Counted from the first letter of the stretch, positions 1 through 7,389 are shown. The stretch: DNA of 9,366 nucleotides from Pseudomonadota bacterium (GCA_023457475.1 JAEWLO010000346.1:1-9366); one strand, 5' to 3'. The notes: generated by a model not told the origin, from the sequence alone. Numbers and translations: made by a program.

Positions 1-57
1 GCGCTACCGGGATTACGTTGGTTTGCGGGTATGCGGTCGAATGCGGTGCTTATCGGC

Positions 58-921
58 TCAACGGTTGCCGTTGGCCGAATGCGAACCGGCTGCCGGCTCG
101 GGGTCGCGCGCATCGACCACACCGTCACCATTGCTGTCGGCGCGGGTAAACAGACGCTTGCCGGACACCTGGTATTCGGCGAAGGTCATGCGGCCGTCCT
201 TGTCGGTGTCCAGCGCGCCGAAGCGGACGCGTGCCTGGCGTTCTGCGTCGGCACGCACGCGCACGCGCTGCTGTTCGAGGCGGCCTTCGAACTCGGCCGT
301 GTATTCGGCCAGGCTCAGCATGCCATTGCCGTCGGTGTCGGTCGCCGCGAAGGTGGCGGCGCGGGCCGCATCGAATTCGGCGCGGTCGACCACGCCATCC
401 TGGTTGCGGTCGTACAGCGCGAGCATGCCGTTTGCGGTGTGCGAGGTCGGCATCTTGAGCGGATCGCGATGGGTTGCGGCCGCGTCCTCGCGTGTCGCTT
501 CCTGCGCCTTCTCGTATCCGGCCCAGGTACGCTCGCCGGCCGCATCGAATTCGGCACGGCTGATGCTGCCGTCCTTGTCGCGGTCGAGCGCCTTGAAGCG
601 GGTGTCGGTCTGCTTGAGGTGGCCGGCGCGGGCGGTGGCGAGGCGGGCGTCAAAGCGCTGCAGGTACTCGTCCGCGTATTCCTGTGCGTCGACGTGGCCG
701 TCCTTGTTGCGGTCGGTGTCGGCATAGCGCTGCTGGCGGAAGCGCTCGAACTGCGCCCAGCTGACGCTCTGCACGCCGTCGGTGGCGAACTGGGCCAGGA
801 AGGCGGCGGCCGTCGGCGAGACAGCGGCCGGTTGGGCGTCGTCTGCCGCCTGCGTCTGCGCCTGCGCAGCCGAACCGAGCACCCCTGCCAGCAGGGCAGC
901 GGTGAGCATCGAGATCTTCAT
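58..921 (-). CDS. Secreted six-EF-hand calcium-binding protein
   Basis: The 287-residue product starts with a Sec-type signal peptide (hydrophobic residues about 5-18, AQA cleavage region near 20-22), so the mature protein should be periplasmic or secreted. Six canonical 12-residue EF-hand loops are visible at about residues 70-81, 113-124, 171-182, 195-206, 238-249 and 262-273. Each has D-x-D/N-x-D/N-G spacing; the first five end in Glu and the sixth in Asp. EF-hand loops of this kind bind Ca2+; the specific role here is unknown. Between the loops the protein is rich in Ala, Arg and Glu and probably helical. The start is supported by AGGGGA six bases upstream of the ATG. The gene lies 25 bp after the stop of the DUF4198 gene on the same strand, so the two are probably co-transcribed from the Fur-box promoter near 1800. 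A more specific name is not justified. Confidence 0.9.
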   Translation of the reverse strand: MKISMLTAALLAGVLGSAAQAQTQAADDAQPAAVSPTAAAFLAQFATDGVQSVSWAQFERFRQQRYADTDRNKDGHVDAQEYADEYLQRFDARLATARAGHLKQTDTRFKALDRDKDGSISRAEFDAAGERTWAGYEKAQEATREDAAATHRDPLKMPTSHTANGMLALYDRNQDGVVDRAEFDAARAATFAATDTDGNGMLSLAEYTAEFEGRLEQQRVRVRADAERQARVRFGALDTDKDGRMTFAEYQVSGKRLFTRADSNGDGVVDARDPEPAAGSHSANGNR

Positions 922-927
922 GGTGAT

Positions 928-933
928 TCCCCT
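928..933 (-). promoter_or_regulatory. Shine-Dalgarno of the EF-hand gene
   Basis: AGGGGA on the minus strand, six bases before the ATG at 921, sits inside the 25-bp gap to the upstream DUF4198 gene. It supports independent translation initiation of the second gene of the pair. Confidence 0.6.
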
Positions 934-946
934 GGTGAGAAGCGGT

Positions 947-1741
947 TTACGGTTCGAGTACGCGGAAGCTCAGCGTGTAGTTGTTGCCATGCATCGGCGC
1001 GACGGCCCCGGCCGGTGCCGGCCCGCGGTAGCGGATCAGCGCGAGGTACGCACCGGCATGTTCAAGCGCGAATCGCGCCTTGCCGGCAGAATCGGTGGTG
1101 ACCACCACCGGCGCGGACTGCGCCTGGCCGTCGCCCATCGCGCGGTTGAACTCCACCTTCTGGTCGGCCAGCGGCTTGCCGTCGTACTGCACGATGAAGT
1201 CGAAATGCTCGCCCCGGTAGAGGTCATTCGGGTGCGTGACCGGCACCAGCTCCAGGCCGGTGCCATACGGCTTCAACGCGACGGTGGTCGGGCCCCCGGC
1301 GGTCAGGTAGACCTCCGAGCGCGACAGACTCTGGTAGTGACTGAGCAGCTTCGCGCCGGCGGGCAAGGGTTTGGACGGGTCGCGGCTGGATTCGGTCTTG
1401 CCGTTTACTTCCCAGGTGCGGAACACCGCGCCCAGGCGGTTGCCGGTGCTGAAGCGGTAGGTGCCCTTCTGGCCCGGCAGGGTGTACTCGGCCACGGCGC
1501 GGGTCTTGAGCAGCTGCACGGTGTCCGGCGCTGTGGTGGTGCCGTCCGGCAGGGTGATGGCGAAGGTGCTGTTGTCGAACACGACTTCCGGCACGAAGAA
1601 GGTTTCGGCGAAGCTGGCGTCCAGGGTGACCACGCTGGTCGGCTGCACCTGGAAGGTGACCGGGGCGAGATACGGGGTATGCGCGGCGACCGGCAGGGCC
1701 AGCGTGGCCAACAGAAGGGCGACAACAGGACGCAGGGACAT
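947..1741 (-). CDS. Periplasmic DUF4198-family protein
   Basis: The 264-residue product has a clear signal peptide (hydrophobic residues 6-17, then P-V-A-A) ending just before His21. The mature sequence begins H-T-P-Y-L-A-P, as in DUF4198 proteins, which are beta-rich periplasmic proteins often found near metal-uptake genes; some relatives are linked to nickel uptake. The C-terminal half (about residues 175-262, from RGEHFDF through GKARFALEHAGAYL) looks like an Ig-like beta domain, typical of the family. The reading frame stays open upstream, but the ATG at 1741 was chosen because it directly precedes the signal peptide, and the next good upstream ATG (1786) would overlap the predicted -10 element. 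The ribosome site is weak. A Fur-box-like palindrome over the -35 suggests iron-repressed expression together with the EF-hand gene. Metal specificity cannot be read from the sequence. Confidence 0.82.
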   Translation of the reverse strand: MSLRPVVALLLATLALPVAAHTPYLAPVTFQVQPTSVVTLDASFAETFFVPEVVFDNSTFAITLPDGTTTAPDTVQLLKTRAVAEYTLPGQKGTYRFSTGNRLGAVFRTWEVNGKTESSRDPSKPLPAGAKLLSHYQSLSRSEVYLTAGGPTTVALKPYGTGLELVPVTHPNDLYRGEHFDFIVQYDGKPLADQKVEFNRAMGDGQAQSAPVVVTTDSAGKARFALEHAGAYLALIRYRGPAPAGAVAPMHGNNYTLSFRVLEP

Positions 1742-1784
1742 GGCGGATGCTCGCAGGAACCGGACCGCTTGTCCGGCGGGCGAC

Positions 1785-1813
1785 ATCGTATTCTTGTTGC
1801 GAATGATTCGCAA
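1785..1813 (-). promoter_or_regulatory. Predicted sigma70 promoter of the DUF4198/EF-hand operon
   Basis: Reading the minus strand, TTGCGA (1813-1808) as -35 and TACGAT (1790-1785) as -10 are separated by exactly 17 bp, each matching consensus at four of six positions. Transcription would start near 1778, leaving a leader of about 37 nt before the ATG at 1741. Confidence 0.55.
1797..1813. promoter_or_regulatory. Fur-box-like operator
   Basis: TTGCGAATGATTCGCAA is a perfect 17-bp palindrome around a single central base. Its 15-bp core has the 7-1-7 layout of Fur boxes (TG..AAT-n-ATT..CA), differing from TGATAATnATTATCA only where GC replaces AT in each arm. It overlaps the predicted -35, the position expected of a repressor. 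Another metalloregulator of the Fur family (Zur, Mur) cannot be excluded. Confidence 0.6.
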
Positions 1814-1872
1814 TACGTATTTTTCACATGGGGTGTGATGGGTGGACATGCGGGCGCGCTCGGGCACCCCGT

Positions 1873-1893
1873 GGATACGCATGGCGTGTGCCT
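1873..1893 (-). repeat. REP-like hairpin, degenerate inverted copy
   Basis: Read on the minus strand, this 21-nt stretch matches the REP-like core at 1949-1969 at 19 of 21 positions and also folds on itself, less perfectly, around CAT. With the copy at 1949-1969 it makes a head-on pair separated by 55 bp, the arrangement of REP doublets (BIME-like units). Confidence 0.5.
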
Positions 1894-1923
1894 GTGCGGA
1901 CCCGACCATGGTATCCATCACGA

Positions 1924-1939
1924 TGCCGCCGGGGCGGCA
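1924..1939. repeat. GC-rich hairpin between the REP copies
   Basis: TGCCGCC-GG-GGCGGCA is a perfect 7-bp inverted repeat. Its two-base spacer would force the loop open by a pair or two. It has no T-tract on either side, so it is not a standard intrinsic terminator. It lies in the spacer of the REP pair, downstream of the M14 peptidase stop. Confidence 0.45.
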
Positions 1940-1946
1940 CCATGGC

Positions 1947-1969
1947 GTAGGGACACGCCATGCGTGTCC
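1947..1969 (+). repeat. GTAG-headed REP-like hairpin
   Basis: GTAG (1947-1950) is followed directly by a perfect hairpin, GGACACGC (1951-1958), loop CAT, GCGTGTCC (1962-1969). A GTAG head followed by a short GC-rich stem-loop is the signature of REP elements described in Stenotrophomonas (SMAG family) and of RAYT-associated REPs generally. It sits 27 bp past the end of the carboxypeptidase gene, a usual REP location, where such hairpins can stabilise or end the transcript. No RAYT transposase gene is in the window. Confidence 0.6.
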
Positions 1970-1996
1970 GTCGCAATGCACCCGAAGCCGCCGCCC

Positions 1997-4585
1997 TCAA
2001 CCGCGCGGCTTGGTGGGGTTCAACAGATTCCCGAAGAACACGGCGTTCAACAGCAGCCGCTCGGTACCGTGCCAGTACTTGCGGTGCGCGGGGTCGTCGG
2101 CGAACAGCACCACGTTGCCCTGCCCCTGCGGCGAGACCAGCAGCCAGGCATTGCCAGCCACGCGGCCACGGTTGTTCTCCGAGAGGTAGCCGTTCACGCG
2201 CGGTCGTTCGTCGATGCGGACCACGGTGGAGAACGGATTGCGGCTCGGCTTGAAGCTGATCCCGTTCTCCTTGTTCACTGCCAGCCGCGTTCCCGGCAGA
2301 CCGAAGCCCAGCGGATGGCTGGTGTCCACGTCGGCACTGAGGATGTTGCCGCTGACCCGCTCGATGGCAGCGATGTCGCGCTGGTCGCCGAAGCTGCGGC
2401 GCGCGGTGTCCGGTTCCTGTTCCTCCGCGCCAAGCGTTTCGTCGGCGAGCTTCTGTTCGATGGCCCATTTCGAGGCGGTGCCGTAGGTCACCAGTGAGCC
2501 GCCGCCGGTGATCCAGCGCTTGAGCGCGGCCACGGCCGTGGCATCCACGCCGCCGTAGGTGCCGCCGGAGAGCACGATCGTGGTGTAGCGGTCCAGGTTG
2601 ACCTTGCCCAGCTGCGCGGGGTCGAGCTTGCTGGCCGGCAGCTGCACCTGCTGGTCGAGCAGGAACCACGCCGAGCCGATCTCGGTGGCACTGACACCCT
2701 CGCCCATGACCAGGGCAACGGCCGGCTTGCGCAGCGACTTGACGCTGTCGCTGCCCAGGTCGATGCCGCTGCGGCTCTGCCCGCTGGACAGCGCCTGGAT
2801 GCGCACGCCACTGCTGCGGCCGGCTTCGTCGACGGCGGCACGCAGTGCCTCGCCGCTCAGCGGCTGGCCGGCCACCGGGACGACGATGCTGCCCCGGTCA
2901 AAGGCGGTGTCGCCGCCAGGGGTGCCGCCAGTGAACGGCTGGAAAGCGGCCCGGGCCTGCAGTCCCTTGGCCTGCAGCACATACAGCGCGCGGCTGGCGT
3001 TGTAGTCGCGCCAGTCGAACACATAGGCGTAACCGGCCAGTCCCCCTTCCACCCCACCCTGCGCTGGCGGAAGCGCGGTGATGCGCTCGCCCCCGGCCAC
3101 GCGGCTGCGGCTGCCGGCAAAGGCCAGCCCGTACGCCGGCGCGATCGCATACGAGGTGCTGCCGTAGAAGACATCGCCCTTGATCGGCGGGGTCTCGGCG
3201 AAGATCGAATGCACCAGACGGAACTGCGGCTGCGCGGTGGGCACCACGTAGGCGCTGCCCGGTTCGAAACGAAGGCCGTCCACGGTCACCGTGGTGTCCA
3301 GCGCCTGCACGGTGATCTGGTGCTGCAGCAGCAGCTCGAGCAGCCGACGGGTGAGGCCCGGGTCGTGGGCGTCACCGAATACGAAGGCCTTCACCGGCTG
3401 CTGGCCGGCCTGCTTCAAGGCGGACTGGAAGAAGTCCTTCTGCAGCTTCAGCAGTCCGTCGCGCTCGGTCACCGCACCGCGTACCGTGCCCAGCCCGGTC
3501 GCGACCTGGTTGCGGATGGTGAACGGGAAGGTGAGCAGCCCGTTTACCGACTCCTGCACGCGGCCGCGTGAGCTGGCCTGTTCCACGGTCACACCGACCG
3601 CGCCGTGGAAGTCCGGATAGGTCGAGCCATACACCGGCGAGAAGTTGTCGAAGTTCTCACCGGTGTAGTACAGGGAACCCAGCGCATCCAGCGACTGCGC
3701 GTGGTACTTCGCCAGCGTCCTGTTGAACTCGTAGGAGGACGCCGGCAGCAGCGGGCTGTGCATGCTCGCCGGTGAGGGCTCGAAGTAGTAGGTGCTGTCC
3801 TTGCCCATCTCGTGGAAGTCGATCTGGACGTTGGGGTACCACTGGTGGAAGAACGCGATCTTGGGACGGGTGTCCTGCTGGGTGAGCGCCAGCCAGTCCC
3901 GGTTGAGGTCGGTGAAGTAATGGTTGGTACGTCCCTGCGGGAACGGCTCCACATGCTCCTTGTCGGCCGGATCGGCCGAGGCCGGCGAGGAGGCATAGGC
4001 GTTGTGCCAGCTGGCCGCGCGATCGCGACCGTCCGGATTCTGCGCGGGGTCCAACAGCACCACCGCCTGCTGCAGCCACTGCGCCGTTTCCGCACTGCGG
4101 TTGGCCACCAGGTAGTAGGCGGTGAGCAACGCGGCTTCGCCACTGGAGGTTTCGTTGCCGTGCACGCTGTAGCCCAGCCACACCACCACCGGGCTGTTGC
4201 CGGCGGCCGAAAGAGGCTGTGCCGGATCGGCCAGGGTGACGTGCTGGCGACGCAGGCTTTCCAGATTCTGCAGATTCTGCGCCGAGGTGATCGTGGCGAT
4301 CAGCAGCGGCCGTCCTTCGTAGCTGGTGCCGATCTGCTGCACCTTGATCTTGTCCGAGTGCTTCGCCAGTTCGTTGAAGTAGGCCACCAGCTGGTCATGC
4401 CGCGTATAGCGGCTGCCGATCTCGTACCCCAGGAACTGCTCGGGTGTGGGAATGGTCGGATCGAAGTCCTCGGCCTTCGGGAAGAAATAGGCGCTCTGGG
4501 CAAACGCAGGTGCGGCAAACAGCCACACCGTCGCCAGCAGCCAGGACGCTCGACGTACGACATCACGGTACACGGACACAGACAT
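1997..4585 (-). CDS. Secreted M14-family zinc carboxypeptidase with C-terminal GATase1-like domain
   Basis: The 862-residue product has a signal peptide (hydrophobic residues 14-28, A-F-A cleavage motif) and acts in the periplasm or outside the cell. Residues about 50-360 form an M14 metallopeptidase domain: zinc ligands H142 and E145 in HGNE, third ligand H258 in DFHEMG, catalytic Glu E335 in VTVEQASSRG, and substrate-binding elements NPDGRDR (183-189) and LNRD (227-230). The active site therefore looks complete. Residues about 618-760 resemble a class I glutamine-amidotransferase-like fold (KPAVALVMG, later IVLSGGTYGG), but no nucleophilic Cys is seen, so this part is probably structural or binding. 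The protein is far longer than classic carboxypeptidases of about 300-400 residues. The ATG lies 8 bp after the stop of the TonB-dependent receptor gene, implying one transcript and a shared peptide substrate, which is inference. Exact cleavage specificity is unknown. Confidence 0.9.
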   Translation of the reverse strand: MSVSVYRDVVRRASWLLATVWLFAAPAFAQSAYFFPKAEDFDPTIPTPEQFLGYEIGSRYTRHDQLVAYFNELAKHSDKIKVQQIGTSYEGRPLLIATITSAQNLQNLESLRRQHVTLADPAQPLSAAGNSPVVVWLGYSVHGNETSSGEAALLTAYYLVANRSAETAQWLQQAVVLLDPAQNPDGRDRAASWHNAYASSPASADPADKEHVEPFPQGRTNHYFTDLNRDWLALTQQDTRPKIAFFHQWYPNVQIDFHEMGKDSTYYFEPSPASMHSPLLPASSYEFNRTLAKYHAQSLDALGSLYYTGENFDNFSPVYGSTYPDFHGAVGVTVEQASSRGRVQESVNGLLTFPFTIRNQVATGLGTVRGAVTERDGLLKLQKDFFQSALKQAGQQPVKAFVFGDAHDPGLTRRLLELLLQHQITVQALDTTVTVDGLRFEPGSAYVVPTAQPQFRLVHSIFAETPPIKGDVFYGSTSYAIAPAYGLAFAGSRSRVAGGERITALPPAQGGVEGGLAGYAYVFDWRDYNASRALYVLQAKGLQARAAFQPFTGGTPGGDTAFDRGSIVVPVAGQPLSGEALRAAVDEAGRSSGVRIQALSSGQSRSGIDLGSDSVKSLRKPAVALVMGEGVSATEIGSAWFLLDQQVQLPASKLDPAQLGKVNLDRYTTIVLSGGTYGGVDATAVAALKRWITGGGSLVTYGTASKWAIEQKLADETLGAEEQEPDTARRSFGDQRDIAAIERVSGNILSADVDTSHPLGFGLPGTRLAVNKENGISFKPSRNPFSTVVRIDERPRVNGYLSENNRGRVAGNAWLLVSPQGQGNVVLFADDPAHRKYWHGTERLLLNAVFFGNLLNPTKPRG

Positions 4586-4593
4586 CCCCCAAC

Positions 4594-7239
4594 TCAGAAG
4601 CGGTAATCGAAACCAACGGTGAAGTAGCGGCCGCGCAGGTCGTACTGACTGAAGTCGTACGGCGCGCGGATACCCGGGAACGAGGCGTCGTACGGCGGCT
4701 CCTTGTCGGCCAGGTTCTGCACCTTCGCGTACAGGGTCAGCTTGTCCACGCCGGTGTAGGCCAGGTACAGGTCGAACTGGTTGTAGGCGTCCACCCGGCT
4801 CTGCACCGCGGTGGCGGCCGCGCTGGCCTTCTGGTCGTAGCCGCTGGTGTAGTACCAGGTCAGCGCGGTGCGGAAGTCGCCGTACGCCCAGTCCAGCGAG
4901 GTGGTGGCCTTGTTCTTCGGCAGCGTGGCACCGAGGTTGCTGCCGGCGTAGTCCACCAGCGGACCGCCCACCACGGTCGGGCGCTTGTAGTCGCGCACGT
5001 GGGTGAACGCGGTGCTGAGGGTGAAGTCACCCGCCGCGGCGGTCGGGAAGCGCTGACGCAGTTCCACGTCGAAGCCGGAGGTCTTCAGCTCGCTGAGGTT
5101 CTGGTAGCGGTTGTAGACCGCCTGCAGCTTGCCGCGCTCATCGCGGCTGACCGCGCCGGGCACGTCGTCGGTCACCAGCGTCTGCGCATTGTTGGTGCCG
5201 ACCAGGTTGTCCAGGGTGATGCGGTAGTAATCCACGCTCAGGCTGGTATTGCTCCACGGCGACAGCACCACGCCCAGGTTGTAGCTGCGGGTGCGCTCGG
5301 GCTTGAGGTCGCTGTTGCCGACGGTGAAGAAGGTCGGGTTCTGGCGCGAGCCCGGCACGTCCGGATCACGCGGATCGATCACGCTGCCATAGGCGATGCT
5401 GGTGCTGTCGGAGTTCTCCGAGAGCGACGGCGCGCGGAAGCCCTTGGAGGCGGCAGCGCGCACGAGGAGGATGTCCCACGGCTGCCAGCGCAGGCTCAGC
5501 TTGGGCGAGAAGGCGTCGCCGAAGTCGCTGTAGTGGTCGGCACGGGCGGCCGCCTGCACTTCCAGGCGCTGCGCCAGCGGTACGTTCACTTCCGCGTACG
5601 CGGCCGTGACCTTGCGCTCGCCATGCACTTCGGCGATGGCGGGACGGATCTGCAGGCCGGCGTCGATCTGCCACGGATTCTCCGAGTCCAGCTTCTCGCG
5701 GCGCCATTCCGCACCGGCGGCGAAACCGATGTCGCCCGCCCAGGTACGGCCCAGCGTGCCGGAGATCTTCGCATCCACGCCCTGCAGCACGGATTCCGCC
5801 GGTCGCAGCGTGCTGATGTTGATCGCGTCCAGAACCGCCTGTGGCGTGGCCGCCGGGTCGAGCAGGTTGTAGCTGCCGGTGGCCAGCGCGTCGGCCAGGG
5901 CCCAGCGGTTGGCGAAGCCGCCGGAGACGGTTTCGCGCTCGCTGCTGCGCGCGCCGAACGCGCCCACTTCCCAATCCCAGTTTTCCAGGCTGCCACGCAG
6001 CCCGACCACGCCGCGATAGGCCTGGGAGCGGTTGGTCTTGATGCTGCCGCCGAGGTTGAAGAAGGTGTACTCGATCGGAATCGCCCGGCCGTACGGATTG
6101 TACGGGCTGCTCGCCGGCAGGTTGGACGAGACCGGCTCGGCCAGGCCGGTGTCGGCGTTGAGTGCGAAGCGGCCGCTTTCCAGGGTGAAGAACGGGCTGC
6201 TGCCGAACCAGGACACCCCCTTGATGTCGCTGTAGATCACCTCACCGAAGGCTTCGACGTTGTCGTTCACCCGGAAGGTGCCGTTGACGTAGGCCTGGTA
6301 GCGCTTGGTCGACGGAATGAGCGTGGTGTACGGCGCAAGATTGAAACCGCAGGTGTCGCCGGCCATGCCGTCGATGGGTGCGCTGGCCACGCGGGTGGTG
6401 TTGTCGGGGCACTGGCCGTTGGCGTCCAGCATCGGCACGGAGGTGCCGTTGACGATGTAGCGCGCACCCTTGGCCGACCAGCCGTTCCAGCGACCGCCCG
6501 GCTTGTCGGTGTAGATGCCGCTCCTGGTCAGGTCGCGCTCGTCCTGGTCCAGGCGGTCACGGTTGTAGCCTTCCAGGCTGACGAGGATGTTGTAGCCATC
6601 GGTCTCGAGGTCGCCGATGCCACCGACGAACTTGAGCTTCTGCTCGTCCAACCCGCCCTGGTCGGCGGTGCCGACGCTGCCCCCGATTTCCGCACCTTCA
6701 AACCCCTGGCGGGTAATGATGTTGACCACGCCGGCCACGGCGTCGGAGCCGTACACGGCCGAAGCACCGTCCTTCAGGATTTCGATGCGCTCCACGGCAA
6801 CCATCGGCAGCGCATTGAGGTTGACGAAGGTATCGGACAGTCCGCCAGCCGGGAAGCCGTAATTGGCAAGGCGGCGACCGTTGAGCAGCACCAGCGTGTT
6901 CTTCTGCGAGAGCCCGCGCAGACCGATGCCGGCCGAGCCGGAGGCCCAGCCATTGTTGGTGGTTTCGTTGTTGGCGTTGCCGGTATTGGCGGAGATCGAG
7001 CGCAGCAGGTCGGCGACGGTGGCCTTGCCGGTGGCTTCGATCTCCTGGCGGCCGATCACCTGCACCGGATTGGCCGATTCGGTGTCGGTGCGCTTGATGT
7101 TGGAGCCGGTGACGCGGACCGCGTCGAGGGTGCGGCTGGTGCCGGAGGCGGCGGTGTCGGGCGAGGCTTCGGCGAATGCGGGCAAAGGCGTAGCCAGAGC
7201 GGCCGACAACGCGGCCACGAGAAGGGTGTGCTTGGGCAT
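4594..7239 (-). CDS. TonB-dependent outer-membrane receptor
   Basis: The 881-residue product has a signal peptide (about residues 1-23, ending A-F-A), a probable TonB-box region (TLDAVRV, 37-43) running into TGSNIKR, and a plug domain at about 50-178. The plug includes LLNGRRLANYG and VERIEILKDGASAVYGSDAVAGVVNIIT, hallmark plug motifs. The rest is a beta-barrel rich in alternating aromatic strands, ending in F-D-Y-R-F, with the terminal Phe expected for BAM-dependent insertion. Length is normal for the family. Such receptors import siderophores, cobalamin, carbohydrates or peptides using TonB-ExbBD energy; the ligand cannot be told from sequence. The M14 peptidase gene starts 8 bp downstream, which favours a peptide-type ligand. 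The start is set by the signal peptide; no Shine-Dalgarno sequence is visible before it. No Fur-box-like palindrome was seen upstream, arguing mildly against a simple iron-siderophore role. Confidence 0.93.
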   Translation of the reverse strand: MPKHTLLVAALSAALATPLPAFAEASPDTAASGTSRTLDAVRVTGSNIKRTDTESANPVQVIGRQEIEATGKATVADLLRSISANTGNANNETTNNGWASGSAGIGLRGLSQKNTLVLLNGRRLANYGFPAGGLSDTFVNLNALPMVAVERIEILKDGASAVYGSDAVAGVVNIITRQGFEGAEIGGSVGTADQGGLDEQKLKFVGGIGDLETDGYNILVSLEGYNRDRLDQDERDLTRSGIYTDKPGGRWNGWSAKGARYIVNGTSVPMLDANGQCPDNTTRVASAPIDGMAGDTCGFNLAPYTTLIPSTKRYQAYVNGTFRVNDNVEAFGEVIYSDIKGVSWFGSSPFFTLESGRFALNADTGLAEPVSSNLPASSPYNPYGRAIPIEYTFFNLGGSIKTNRSQAYRGVVGLRGSLENWDWEVGAFGARSSERETVSGGFANRWALADALATGSYNLLDPAATPQAVLDAINISTLRPAESVLQGVDAKISGTLGRTWAGDIGFAAGAEWRREKLDSENPWQIDAGLQIRPAIAEVHGERKVTAAYAEVNVPLAQRLEVQAAARADHYSDFGDAFSPKLSLRWQPWDILLVRAAASKGFRAPSLSENSDSTSIAYGSVIDPRDPDVPGSRQNPTFFTVGNSDLKPERTRSYNLGVVLSPWSNTSLSVDYYRITLDNLVGTNNAQTLVTDDVPGAVSRDERGKLQAVYNRYQNLSELKTSGFDVELRQRFPTAAAGDFTLSTAFTHVRDYKRPTVVGGPLVDYAGSNLGATLPKNKATTSLDWAYGDFRTALTWYYTSGYDQKASAAATAVQSRVDAYNQFDLYLAYTGVDKLTLYAKVQNLADKEPPYDASFPGIRAPYDFSQYDLRGRYFTVGFDYRF

Positions 7240-7289
7240 GTACGTCAGTGGGGTGGTGGACGACGAGTCCCGCAGTAATCCATGTGTAG

Positions 7290-7299
7290 CCGTTAACGG
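7290..7299. promoter_or_regulatory. 10-bp palindrome in the receptor/queD control region
   Basis: CCGTTAACGG is a perfect palindrome 51 bp upstream of the receptor start. It is short and may be chance, but it lies in an AT-richer stretch where receptor transcription should begin. No convincing sigma70 promoter for the receptor was found nearby. Confidence 0.25.
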
Positions 7300-7307
7300 G
7301 CCAATAA

Positions 7308-7355
7308 CATCGCTTCATGCGGATATAACGAAATGTATCATCGCTTCATCCGGAT
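7308..7355. repeat. Pair of 17-bp direct repeats, 31-bp period, in the divergent promoter region
   Basis: CATCGCTTCATGCGGAT (7308-7324) and CATCGCTTCATCCGGAT (7339-7355) match at 16 of 17 bases. The starts are 31 bp apart, close to three helical turns, so a protein bound at both would lie on one face of the DNA. The pair lies between the divergent receptor and queD genes. The second copy also contains the palindrome CATCCGGATG (7347-7356). This looks like a tandem operator, regulator unknown. Confidence 0.5.
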
Positions 7356-7389
7356 GGATATGTTTTCGTCTGCAACCAGGCGTGCGCCG

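Noticed and set aside
1..57. Terminator for the EF-hand operon at the window edge
   Set aside because: No stable stem with a T-tract on the minus strand was found in these bases; the true end may lie outside the window.
31..1101. A 356-codon plus-strand open frame opposite the EF-hand gene
   Set aside because: Repetitive because it mirrors the EF-hand loops; the minus strand has the signal peptide, ribosome site and motifs.
1742..1981. N-terminal extension of the DUF4198 protein
   Set aside because: It would bury the signal peptide 80 residues inside and run through the REP pair, the Fur box and the promoter.
782..2497. A 571-codon plus-strand open frame across the DUF4198 and M14 genes
   Set aside because: It crosses two recognisable minus-strand genes, the Fur-box promoter and the REP pair; the translation has no recognisable domain.
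4444..7278. A 944-codon open frame on the plus strand opposite the receptor gene
   Set aside because: It is the antisense shadow of a gene with high third-position GC; its translation is low-complexity (Ala, Val, Gly, Arg, His rich) with no family motif, while the minus strand encodes a complete TonB-dependent receptor.
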